Shown one piece after another: positions 31,202 through 42,334 of a stretch of 64,000 bases of DNA. The stretch is taken from assembly GCF_010389155.1 (NCBI RefSeq), contig NC_057767.1:20409723-20473722 (forward strand), in the 5' to 3' direction. How positions within the stretch are numbered: the first letter of the stretch is position 1; each line of letters opens with the position of its first letter. The DNA comes from Erigeron canadensis (Eukaryota; Streptophyta; Magnoliopsida; Asterales; Asteraceae). Made by a program: the position numbers and the translations under genes. The notes below the pieces were generated by a model. It was given only the letters and a program-made list of their open reading frames with translations, did no database searches and was not told the origin of the DNA.

Positions 31202-32174
31202 TGTTAGGACCAGTTTAAGTTAAACTGGAGCTCTCCAGCGACATCTGGAGAGCATGCGGAATTGTCCGAAATATTAAAAGTCCAGTTGCATTGTACAGGT
31301 TTAGCAACTGATGACTTCCTCCAGTTGAGATCAGATGACTAGAATCTGAAGACCTTCCAGTTGAAGTCAAAGACAACAAATGGAAGACAGAGATTGGCAA
31401 TGGCAGCGAAGCCCAGTTGACAATCTACCAGATCAATCAACTGGAGAATCCTCCAGTGTAAATGCTCTTACAAAGCTTTACACTGATTACGAGGAGGACC
31501 TTTTACTCAACATCCTTTTAACCGGGCAATGATATTGTCTTTGATAAAGGTGCAAAGATGTAGAGTGGTTAAATAAAGTAACCTTTTGTCTTACTTTATT
31601 TAACACACATAAAGGATTATTTAAACAATACTTTTGTGTGCTGTCAACCATATTTGTACGTCGAAGTTGAGATCCCCATGCTCAATCTTCGACTATAAAT
31701 AGAGGTCCTTGCACAAGCATTTTCAGAAACTTTGCAAATACATATATTTTGTAATATTGGTGAACTTGTGCAGTATTCTCTCAATCGCAAAAAGGAACAT
31801 TTCACAACTCTAAGTGTTTCGATTGTTTAGGAGAATTTCCAAGTTTAGATCAATTGTAATTCATGGGTTGTTAGGATATTTACATTTATGTATTATCTTG
31901 GTTCCGCAACAACCTTGTATTTTATTTAAACAATAAATAAATAAAATACACTTGAAAATTACATATTGTCTCACCAGTTTACATACTTGTCATTTATATT
32001 ATTGCAATGTATTAATTTACATATTCTGTCACCTTTATACATTAACTCCAGTTAACCTGGTACACGATCAATCTAAACTGGTCATATCCAGATTAATTGA
32101 TCGTGTTACAAAGTTCACTCACCATCGACATAGAGGTGTCTTCAGCACCCATCTAGTAATAGTTGGGACTTACA
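31202..32174 (+). repeat. Left LTR of outer Copia element
   Basis: The 973-bp LTR starts TGTTAGGACCAG and ends GGGACTTACA. The right LTR (60400-61372) has the same length and differs at about twelve positions (about 1.2 percent), nearly all transitions. The 5-bp target duplication is ATTTT (31197-31201, 61373-61377). The first 50 bp hold two adjacent hairpins: CCAGTTTAA-G-TTAAACTGG (31210-31228) and CTCTCCAG-CGACAT-CTGGAGAG (31231-31252). Confidence 0.95.
31694..31701 (+). promoter_or_regulatory. TATA box of outer Copia LTR
   Basis: TATAAATA in the context GACTATAAATAGAGG is a textbook plant TATA box. It is conserved in the right LTR at 60892-60899 and should drive genomic RNA. Confidence 0.7.
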
Positions 32175-32176
32175 AG

Positions 32177-32188
32177 TGGTATCAGAGC
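32177..32188 (+). promoter_or_regulatory. Primer-binding site (initiator Met tRNA), outer Copia
   Basis: TGGTATCAGAGC lies 2 nt after the LTR. It is the standard Copia primer site complementary to initiator tRNA-Met. Confidence 0.95.
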
Positions 32189-32232
32189 AGGCAGGTTGAA
32201 TTGTTTCAATTCTATAACCTAGGTCTGCTTCG

Positions 32233-32495
32233 ATGGCTGCTGAAGGTGAGAATGGTTCTGGTCCAAATGAATCTAATCCTAGTATTGCTACTCCTTTAAA
32301 TACTAACCCTCCACCTCCTCCTCCAACTCCTGGAGCTAACCACATTCATGTACATTATTCCAACTCTCCTGTTCCCAAATTCGACGGGAATGGCGAGACA
32401 TTTGGTACATGGAAGGCTAGAATGCTCTTGCATTTTGGTGGGATAGAGAGGTATATGTTGAAAATTCTTAAGGATGGACCATATATACCCATGTC
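32233..32495 (+). pseudogene. gag: Outer Copia Gag, N-terminal part (split by insertion)
   Basis: The ATG at 32233 opens a Pro-rich leader (NPPPPPPTPG) and the start of a Copia Gag domain (VPKFDGNGETFGTWKARMLL). The frame is cut after codon 87 by the inner Copia element, whose target duplication ATGTC ends here and begins again at 51178. Removing the insertion and one duplication leaves the frame intact into 51183. The part was functional sequence when the inner element arrived. Confidence 0.85.
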
Positions 32496-33115
32496 TGTTG
32501 ATGCACGTTGATGTGACAACAGCAACTTAGATTTGATATGTCGTTTAGATTGAGATATTATGTTAATTTATGTCGTATCTATATATGTAATTGATAGATT
32601 ATGAACTTTATGTTTTGGAGTTATATATATATATATGTGTGTGTGTTATGTATGATGTTTGTTGTGTGATATACAAGTACAAACATAATATGTGTTAGGA
32701 TTCCTTAAGATGAAACACTTAGGAATATAACTAAGCATTACATCTAACGAAGATAAGATATATCTTCGTTAGAAGCAAACGAAGATAAACTTCGTTTGGT
32801 ACAAACGAAGATTAACTTCGTTACATGGGCTGGCAGCTAAATTCGTAAGAACAAAGCCCAGCAAGCCCAGTTCGACCTGAAACATATATATACGAACGAA
32901 TACCCTGATATATGAAGAACATACAGGTACTCCAGTGAACTAAGTTCGTTCTATAGTTTATAGAAACGAAGATAGTACAATACGGCTGATTATTTATTTG
33001 ATAATTAGCGATATACCAATTTTCTAATCAAACTAGTTATCTCGTGAGGATTCCGCACTCACGACATAATCATAGACGATCTCGAGAGCGATCTATAGCT
33101 ATCGAGGGACTCACA
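32496..33115 (+). repeat. Left LTR of inner Copia element
   Basis: The 620-bp LTR starts TGTTGATGCACG and ends GGGACTCACA. The right LTR (50563-51177, 615 bp) differs by one substitution and a 5-bp length change in a TG microsatellite, so this is the youngest insertion here. Three hairpins in a row lie at 32744-32822, each with a 5-nt spacer: CTAACGAAGATA/TATCTTCGTTAG, CAAACGAAG/CTTCGTTTG and AACGAAG/CTTCGTT. Confidence 0.95.
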
Positions 33116-33117
33116 AG

Positions 33118-33129
33118 TGGTATCAGAGC
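33118..33129 (+). promoter_or_regulatory. Primer-binding site (initiator Met tRNA), inner Copia
   Basis: TGGTATCAGAGC, 2 nt after the LTR. The leader that follows (33210-33440) is dense in CTTCGTT and AAACGAA words. Confidence 0.95.
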
Positions 33130-33462
33130 TGATCGATTTCTTATCGAAGGTTCGAGATCGTTTTGTTTGATTCTTCTCTCTGAAAATCAACCTCCCGACA
33201 CCCTTACTGTCGCTAACTTCGTTTTCTCAAACGAATTTAGCAAACGAAATTAACCTCATCTTCGTTTCGAGTTCTTCCAACATTTTTAGCTTTATTTTCG
33301 TTAAGTTCCTTCAAACGAATTTCAAGTTATCTTCGTTACTCTCACCTTACGGAGTTTTGCTTTATCTTCGTTTTCTCCTGCAAACGAAGTTAATCCTATC
33401 TTCGTTTCTCTCATTCAAACGAATTTAAGATCTATCTTCGTTCAGTGCAAATAAATTCCGAA

Positions 33463-36400
33463 ATGGCTTCCTCGTCAACCAACACTGCTGTTGCTCAATA
33501 CCTGAATTCTCTTGTCTATCATGATCATCTCGTTGGACGTACTAATTCTCCACCGAAGTTAGTTTCATTGGCTGACTTCTGGGCGTGGAGAGGTCGATTT
33601 GAAGACTATATTCAACGAGAAGATTTGAATATGTGGATTATGATCACTGAAGGATATGAATGGCCAACTCTTACTGTAAACGGTGTTACAACTAATTATA
33701 AAGTAGGAGAATTAAAAGGTGAAGAAAAATCCTTGTATGCTGTTGAAGTTAAGGCTCTTTCTACTCTTAGAATGTGCATTCCTCAAGAATTAGTGCACTT
33801 GTTTCCTAAACAGGAGTACAAGACTTCCAAGCAACTGTTCGATGCTATTGAAGCTCACTGTGAAGGTGATCCATTATTGAAGCAAAATCGAGTTAAGATG
33901 CTTAAGAAACAATTTGATTGCTTTAATGCTACCAAGAACGAACTAGTTGAGGATCTTATCTTGAGATTTCAACATCTTCTTGCTGAGTTAGCCTATTTTG
34001 ATCTTAAGTATACTCCTACTGAGATAGTGGATAAATTCTTGGATGGTTTGCCGAAAGCTTATAAAGAATTTCGTCATGGATTGCAAGAACGAGCTGATTA
34101 TGCATCTCTTCGTATAGATGGTGTTATATCCACATTAAGAAACAGAGAAATGAAGGATAAGGCAAAGGATCTCCAAGACAACTTCACACAAGATCCATCT
34201 CTTTATCATGCCACTATGAAGAATCCTACAGCTGATATTAATGCATTCTTTTCTGGAGTTGGTTCTTCTGGCACGAAAGAAGGTCCTACTTGTGTTATGG
34301 ATGGAGATGATTCTGCAAGTTTCATGGCTTCTGATGCTGGTTTCAAGGCTCGAAAGACAAATGAGAATGCCAAGCCTGGAAATATGTCGTTTAGTAACAA
34401 TTCATCTACTTCTGCTGGTTACAAGTCTATGCCTATGGATATGAAATCTGCTGAGGGAAGGATGAATGTCTTTGCTGCAATGTGTGCTGCACATGAAGCT
34501 TTTGTTGCTGGGAGGATCACGGATCCAGCACTCATTGATGAAGATTATGACCAAATAGATCCAGATGATGTTGAAGAAATGGATCTGAAATGGAATTTGG
34601 CGATGATCACTAGGAGAGTGCAAAGGTTTATGCAGCGAACAGGTCGACAGCTTATTGGGGGTACTCAGGGCTTTGACAAGTCAAAGGTTAAGTGCTATAA
34701 TTGCAATGGCTTTGGACATTTTGCCAAAGAATGTCAACGACCAAAGAGAGATGTCAACATTACTCCTACCCGTCAAGATAGAGGTGGTAATCGTCCTTTT
34801 AATCAGAATGCAAGTAGAGCTCTCTTGTTGACTGAAGATACTACTGGAAATAGCAATGACAAGGCTATCGTAGCTGCTCAACCTGATGGTTCTTATGTCT
34901 GGAATCTTCCACAGGATGAGACTAATAATGCTTATTTGGCCGAAATAGTTGATGATATGGCTCAAATAGCAGATTCTGTTGAGGATTTCTTGGACACCTC
35001 AGTTTACCACAGTGATGAGCATCTGTATGAAAATGCTCAAAGCTCGAACTTGGAATCTTCTACTCAGGTATATGACACTGATTCTGAGTCGGATGAAGAG
35101 GTTGAGGTTGCTGATACGAAAAATTCTGGAGAGGTGAACACTGCTGAGAACAAAGACGATTCTGCTACTGAAGAGGTTGAAAAGACGATTGAAGAGCAGA
35201 TGACGGAGTATGAAATTCCAGCAGGCATGAGTGTGGATGACTTTGTCGCGTACATGGCAGACTGCAAAGAAGCAGATCAACAGGTATCTTATTCTCTTCG
35301 TACTATTGTTCATGTTTGCCAAATTGTTAATCGAATGTTTGATGAAATTGAACAAAAGAATGAACGAATTAAGCATTTAGAATCTGTTGTTAATGCTGCT
35401 CATGAAGAAAGAGATAAATTGATTAAAAAAGATTTAACTGTCACTGAAAGAGAAAGATTTTTAAAGGATAGAATTAAATCTTTAGAGTCTGACATTAATG
35501 CTATGAAAGACAAAGTTAAACATGCTGTGGCTGTAGAAAGAGTAGGTGGTGAAGCTTATGCATTATTAGCTAAGAAGTGTTCTACTATCGAGAAAGCACT
35601 AGCTGATGCTAGAATAGAAATAGTGGACTTACAAGCTAAGGTTGATTCAACTAGACATGATGAGCTTTTGATGCATATGCAAAAATTGGGGACTCTCCAT
35701 CTAAGAGTTCTGACTCTGCTAAGGTTTCTTACAATAGCATGCCTCCTCCTTTCAACAATAATTATACTCCTATAGAACCTAATATCCCGGAAGTCCTACT
35801 TCAACCTAGTGTTGATGTTGGTAAATCTCAAGACTCGTCTCCTAAGCCTACTTTGACCGAGGAGACAACAGTGTCTAAAGGAGTTTCTTCTCAACCTACC
35901 AAGGAAGAGAAATTGAAAGGTGTCGTCCTAGATTCGTCCACTTCTTATGGTCAAAAAGACAGTATTACTCACTTTACACTTCGTAAGAGTAGTAGGGTCT
36001 ACACTGAGTTAGAATTCCCGTTATCATTAATTGACCCTAAGAGGATTGATAAAGTCTGGAATGTTGATATTAAGGATATGAAGCGATTAAGTCAGTTGCG
36101 TCAAACTCCTTTACCTAAGCAGTCTAGGATTAGTCAATCTGAAGATGAATTAGTTGTTAATATCGAAGCAACTAAGGCTTTGAAGCATATCTTAATGCCT
36201 GCTCGAAAGAAGTCCCAAAGTAAGTCTCGGATATCACCGACCAAACACGACCATAAGGATCCTAGTAAAACAAGTAAATCAGTGGACAATAGTGTATCTG
36301 TAAGTACCAATAATAAGGTAGATACAATGAAAAGATCTAAGTCCTCTCTTGCTTTGCTTGTCATGAAAAAGGTCATGTTTACAGTGTATGTCCTAATCGA

Positions 36401-36842
36401 CCTCGGAGATCAGGCTCTCCTTCAAAGGTTACCACCTCGGAAGGTAAAAGGGGGTTGGGTAATAATAAACAGGTTTATGAAACTAAAGTTCATCTTATTC
36501 AAAACTGTTTACTATACCTCAAAGACGTGAATCTCCACCAAAAGGTTCTTCTCCTATGGGACAAAGATTCACTACTCCCAGTGGGAGTTCAAGTGGTCAC
36601 ACATACCTTCAAGTCGTAATTCATTTTATGACCGAAATCATTCAAGTGTCCGACCCTCTTTTGGCCTTCATTCCTCAAGACCTTCTTCAACGAACGGTCA
36701 GAAGTCTTCTCCAGTAAGAAGACAAGTTGAGAATCAAGTCACACCCACGGCTTCTAGCAATGGATATTGGACTGAACTGATTCTCAAGGATGAGAAGGGA
36801 CGACCCAAACCTAAGAAGGTTTGGGTCCCCAATGATAACTAA
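33463..36842 (+). CDS. gag: Inner Copia Gag, long, with two zinc knuckles and apparent frameshifts
   Basis: The first ATG with a Gag-like product is at 33463. The N-terminal domain (LADFWAWRGRFEDYIQREDL through KEFRHGLQERADYASL) is a Copia capsid-type domain. A CCHC knuckle CYNCNGFGHFAKEC lies near 34690. An acidic stretch and a coiled coil (35310-35650) follow. The frame shifts near 35690 in a G-run and again near 36345. After the second shift another knuckle appears in frame (CFACHEKGHVYSVC, about 36350). The end GRPKPKKVWVPND precedes TAA at 36840-36842, and pol continues in the same frame, a gag-stop-pol layout also known in Sireviruses. The frameshifts are single-base and one is in a homopolymer, so assembly error is likelier than decay. 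Such long Gags with coiled coils fit Sirevirus-like Copia. Confidence 0.75.
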
Positions 36843-39800
36843 TATTTCTCATTTGATGTGCAGGGAGTTCCTAGGAAACCTATTCATTTGTGGTACCTTG
36901 ACAGTGGATGCTCCAGGCACATGACAGGGGACAAGAAGCTCTTGTCCAATTATACTGGTATAAATGGGTCATATGTTAGTTTTGCTGGTTCCAAGGGCGG
37001 CAACATCACCGGTCAAGGAGATGTCGTCAATGGACAACTAACTCTAGAAAGAGTTAATTATGTGGAACAACTTACTCACAATCTAATGAGTGTCTCACAG
37101 ATCTGTGATAAGGGCAACAATGTTCATTTCACAGAAAAGGAGGCATACATCTTGAAGCCGGGTTTTGTTATTCCAGAAGAATGGATTATGCTCAAAGCTC
37201 CTAGGAAGAGAGACATCTATGGTTTAATTTTAGGTGTTGATAATCCAAAGGAGCCCCTTTGTTTGTTGAGCAAGGCAAATGAGTCTGAATCTCTCCTATG
37301 GCATCGTAGAATGGGACATATCAACTTTCGGAAAATGAATGAACTTATCAATCTTGGGTTAGTTGACGGTGTGCCTGTTAAGAAGTTTGGGATGGAAGAT
37401 AAGTGTGTACCGTGTTTGAAAGGAAAGCAACATAAGAATCCGCATAAATCCAAGGTACTCAACTCCATTTCCAAACCATTCGAATTACTTCATATGGATC
37501 TCTTTGGTCCTGTGAACAGCAGAAGCATTGGAGGGATGTCTTACTGTTTGGTGATCACTGATGATTACTCGCGGTACTCATGGGTTTTTTCTGAAGACCA
37601 AGGATGAGACTGCCGAACGATTTATGGATTTTGTCAAGCAAGTTGAAAATGTCCATGGAGTCAAAGTTAAGAGAATCAGGAGTGACAATGGCACTGAGTT
37701 CAAGAATAATACTATTACTGTATTTTGCTTGACCAAAGGAATTCAACATCAGTACAGTGCACCATATGAGCCACAACAGAATGGAGTGGCTGAACGGAAG
37801 AACAGGACGCTAATTGAGACAGCCAGGACGATGCTTGCTGATTCAGGGCTTCCTACTACTTTCTGGGGAGAGGCAGTGAATACAGCTTGTCACATTCTGA
37901 ATCGGGTTTAACAGTGAAACGGTTAAGAAGACTAGTTATGAACTATTGCACAACAAAAAGCCCAATTTACAGAATGTTGAGCCTTTCGGTGTTCCGTGCA
38001 CTTTTCTTAAAACTCTTCCTCAAGGGAAATTTGAACCTAAATCTGAGGAGGGTTTCTTTTTGGGTTATGTTCCAAGTACACCGATTCGGCGAGTGTACAA
38101 TCAGAAGACTGGCAAAGTAGATCTTGGTACAAATGTCGTAATTGTCAGTCACAAACCTGCTGTACACTTTGGTCCTGCTAATCATTTTGATTATGATGGT
38201 GTCTTCACTTCTTTTCGTGGTCCTGTTTCTTTTGCAGGTGTTCCAACAGTGGAGGATGTCGTTACTCTTCATGATCCTCTGGATGGTGGACCGGTTTCTG
38301 GTTCTTCTTCCGGTCCCTCACCAATGGTTGAGCCTACCTCTGAATCTGGAGAATCTAGTGGGACAAAAGTAGCAGATTCAACCTTAGAGCCTGCTCCTAT
38401 AGTTCCTACTGATCCTTTGCATGTACCTCTACCTGATTCTCCTTTCTATGATACTGATGACACGGAAGGTGACACTCAGGAAGAGCCTAAAACTCCAGAT
38501 TATAAAACTCCAGAGCAACATGTGCAAACGAATTTGGGTGATGATCTTTCTATCGATAAGGTTCCTCAAACCAGAGTCCACAAGGATCATCCAGTCAAGC
38601 AAATCATTGGTGATGCTTCTGCCTCTGTTCGCACGAGGAATCAATCTAAGAAACCGTCGTGTATGTTTGCTGAAGTTAAGGATACTGGGGCAATTACTTG
38701 GTACTTGTATTACTGCTTTATCTCTCAGGTTGAGCCTAAGAATGTTGGAATGGCTCTTAAGGAACCGTCATGGGTTGAGGCGATGCAAGAAGAATTGGCT
38801 CAGTTTAGAAAGCTTGAGGTATGGAAGTTAGTTGACTTACCTCCTGGTGAATCTCCTTTAACAACGCGTTGGGTTTTCGTTGTAAACGCGATGAAAGAGG
38901 TGTAGTCACTCGAAATAAGGCTCGCTTGGTGGTTAGAGGATTTGAGCAACAAGAAGGTTTTGACTACGATGAGACATTTGCACCTGTAGCTAGACTTGAA
39001 GCTATTCGATTATTTCTAGCATATGCTAGTTATAAGGTATTAAGGTGTATCAGCTTGATGTAAAGAGTGCCTTCTTGTATGGTGATATTAAAGAAGAAGT
39101 GTATGTCGAACAACCTGCCGGGTTTGAGGATCCGGACTTTCCTAATAAAGTATATCGTCTCGATAAGGCTTTATATGGTTTACATCAGGCTCCTCGATCG
39201 TGGTATGAAAAATTGTCAACACATTTGAAGGACAGTGGTTTTACTAGAGGTTCTATAGACAGCACGTTGTTTATTAAATGGAAAGGGAAGGACTACTTGC
39301 TTGTACAGGTCTATGTCGATGACATATTTTTGGTTCATCTGATGACAATATGTGCAAGGAATTTGAACACAGCATGAAGGCTAAATTTGAGATGAGTGCT
39401 ATGGGGGAATTAACCTTCTTCCTTGGTCTACAGGTGGATCAACTGAAAGATGGTTTCTTTATACATCAGACCAAGTATGTTAAAGATTTGCTTACTCGGT
39501 TTCGCATGTCTGATGCTAAGGATGCTGTTACTCCAATTAAGACTAATCATGGGTTGTGTCCTGATAAGCCTAATGATCCATCTGTCGATGCCACTCAATA
39601 TCGAGCTATCATTGGATCTTTGATGTATCTGACAGCCTCACGTCCAGATATTACCTTTGCTGTTTCTATGTGTGCTAGATATCAGGCTAATCCGAAAGAG
39701 TCTCACTTGAAAGCTGCAAAAAGAATTCTTCGTTATGTGAAAGCCAAGCCTCGTCTAGGTCTTTGGTATCCCATGTATGGTTCTTTTGACTTTGTAGCTT

Positions 39801-40257
39801 ATACTGATTCGGATTATGGTGGTGACAACTCGGATAGGAAATCAACGTCCGGTGGATGTCAGCTTTTAGGGGGGAGAATTGTATCGTGGCAGTGCAAAAA
39901 GCAGACATCTGTTGCACAGTCATCCTGTGAAGCAGAGTACATTGCTGCTGGATATTGCTGTTCTCAGGTGCTTTGGATACAGCAACAACTGCGCGATTAT
40001 GGTATGAATATCTCTAATACTCCTATTTGTATTGATAATAAGTCTGCCATAGATATTACCAAGAATCCGAAAAACTTTAAAGTCACCAAGCACATAGATA
40101 TAAAGTATCACTTCATACGTGACTGTTTTGAGAAAAAGCTTATTCATTAGAAAAGGTTATTACTGATGATAATCTTGCTGATTTATACACTAAAGCTTTT
40201 GATGGACCTCGTCTTGAGTTGTTATTTCAACTCAATGGTATGAAGAATGCCGAGTAG
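36843..40257 (+). CDS. pol: Inner Copia Pol (protease, integrase, RT, RNase H) with apparent frameshifts
   Basis: In the frame read through from Gag: protease [11 protein letters not shown] near 36900; integrase finger LLWHRRMGH to CVPCLKGKQ (37297-37430); integrase D, D, E in [16 protein letters not shown] and [11 protein letters not shown] from [10 protein letters not shown] near 38770 through [11 protein letters not shown] and VYVDDI near 39310; RNase H with [17 protein letters not shown] and CIDNKSAI, ending at TAG 40255-40257. The reading frame slips by one base near 37590, 37908, 38874, 39035, 39330 and 40147. At 38874 and 40147 the duplicate copy after the gap has the base missing here, so at least those two breaks are sequencing errors. 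All catalytic motifs are present. I think the true gene may be intact. Confidence 0.8.
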
Positions 40258-42234
40258 TTTCTCTCAAAGAACTTAAATGTATTTTTCGTGTCTTTGTAGT
40301 ATAAGTTGTACATAGATAGTGTCATAATAAAAAAAAAAAATAAATAAAAAAAAATAAATAAATAAATAAATAAATAAATTAAGTAAGGTTACTGCGCTAA
40401 ATGCTAGAAGTGACGATACTTTAGCTTTTAAGCCTGCTTAATCGTAATATAACAGATTAGTTCAGTGATTACAATTTGGGATATATCGGTAGACACAAAG
40501 TACCAAGGTTTCCTTTCATCTGAACTTAAATTATACAATGTTCTTGTGGGAAACATATTCAGATATATGGCTGAGATTGCTTGCTTTTCAGTAATGAATT
40601 GATCTAGTCCTTAAATTTTGTGAAAGATCTAGCATTACTATAAGATTTGTTCAATGAATAGGCAAGAACCTCTACCAATCATGAGTATAAAAGTTAATGT
40701 GATATTGTTATGCAAATCAAATGAATGCAAATTAAGGGCTAATGTGGTCTTTGAGATTCGGACAAGTATGTCCTCGGGGTGTCTTTGTATACCTAGCCTA
40801 CCTAAAGCTTCCAACTTGGGATAGGTTGTCAGAAAGTTCGCTACATGAATCTCATAGAAAATCACGGGTTCCTTATAAATCATGAAATGCAGAAGCATAT
40901 ATGTGAAATCACAAAGTAATTCAATTCAGTTATCCACAAAGTGTCTCATGATTGGTTAAGGATGTTCTTGAATATATTGAATATTTTTTTATCTTAGTGC
41001 CTATATCGATTACGAAAGTATATCTGAATGTGGGTACATAAGTTCGCAAACTATTCATATGGCATATTAGGCTACTCGGGTTACATGGTGACTGTCCTTG
41101 GCCAGGGTATGTCGAAAGTGTCATAACTCAATGGAAACTGGATGTACCGAGTGTTTAAGAGGAACAACATACCGGTAATCGCTGTTGGGTCACGGTTCAG
41201 AACTCATAATAAGAGAATTATTTCTCACCAGCAGGCTTATGTAACATGCTAAACTGATCTAATCAGCAGTAATCATGCTTAATGTGAATAATGTATAAGG
41301 TCTAGTTAATTAGAATTTAGATTAGTTTATTATTCTGCAATTTTTATTTGTGTGTATTTTTCTTTTTTAATTGAGTCAAAATAGTATTTTTTTATATAGT
41401 TCTTATTGCACGAGAGATCCTATTCAAATTCTGAGTATATGTTTGCTGAATTCCTTCATGTGAATTTTTATGAGGTTGTGTGTGATTGTTACAAAGAAGA
41501 TTTTCTAATAGGGACATTAATTTGTTTAAAGTTTAGAAAATGATCTTTCAAGTGTAATGTGAAATGTCAAGTCATTTGAAATTCATGATTTCACTTGTCA
41601 CCAAAATTAATTGGGTTGTTCATTTGGTGGTGACATTTTAGGGTTGACAAGAAATGACCTCTTCTGATCTGTTGATTTTTTAGTTATTTCATATTGTTAA
41701 CCTGATTGATGTGATTATAACTTGAATTTTCTGCATTATACTGTTTGTTCTCAATGCATGATGAGTTTGTGGTAAGTGTGCAGTGTTCAGGTTAAGAAGA
41801 TAACGTTGGAATGCTGACTTCTGTTACTGCATTGTATTTACATGGATGATATCATTACGATAAGACCTTGGTGTGTAGTGATAATATTTGTGATGCAGAT
41901 TAGAGCATGTGAAGGGTGAATACATGAACTGGTTTTGGAATAGTTATTTATTTATGATTCATGTATTAAGGAAAATAATCAAATTTCATATTAGTTTCCT
42001 TTGAATTTCATGCTGTGATTATGACATACTTTGGAAACTTTACTAATCTTCAGTGAATTTTTGTTGGATAGTTCATTGTTTGTTAAGTTTTGTAGACGGC
42101 ATTAGTATGGGAGTTAAGTGTTTCAAGATGGTTTGCTGTCATGCATATTATGATCCAAGGAAGTTCTCGGTGTCATCATCAAATGGTAATGAGGTTCATG
42201 TTCAATTGATTTTTTCAGGTTTGTTTATGGATAG
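40258..42234 (+). other. Non-coding region after pol, first copy (left contig end)
   Basis: No ORF. It starts with an (A/AAAT)n tract at 40327-40380. This region, with the pol part from 38177, is repeated after the gap. Towards 42234 this copy lacks many single bases that the other copy has, as expected of a poorly polished contig end. Confidence 0.7.
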
Positions 42235-42334
42235 NNNNNNNNNNNNNNNNNNNNNNNNNNNNNNNNNNNNNNNNNNNNNNNNNNNNNNNNNNNNNNNNNN
42301 NNNNNNNNNNNNNNNNNNNNNNNNNNNNNNNNNN
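42235..42334. other. Assembly gap, 100 N
   Basis: Exactly 100 Ns, the placeholder for a gap of unknown size. The flanking contig ends overlap by about 4 kb of the same sequence, so there is probably no missing DNA. Confidence 0.95.

Noticed and set aside
31952..32299. 115-codon frame across the outer LTR and primer site
   Set aside because: It overlaps the LTR, primer site and the real gag start in another frame.
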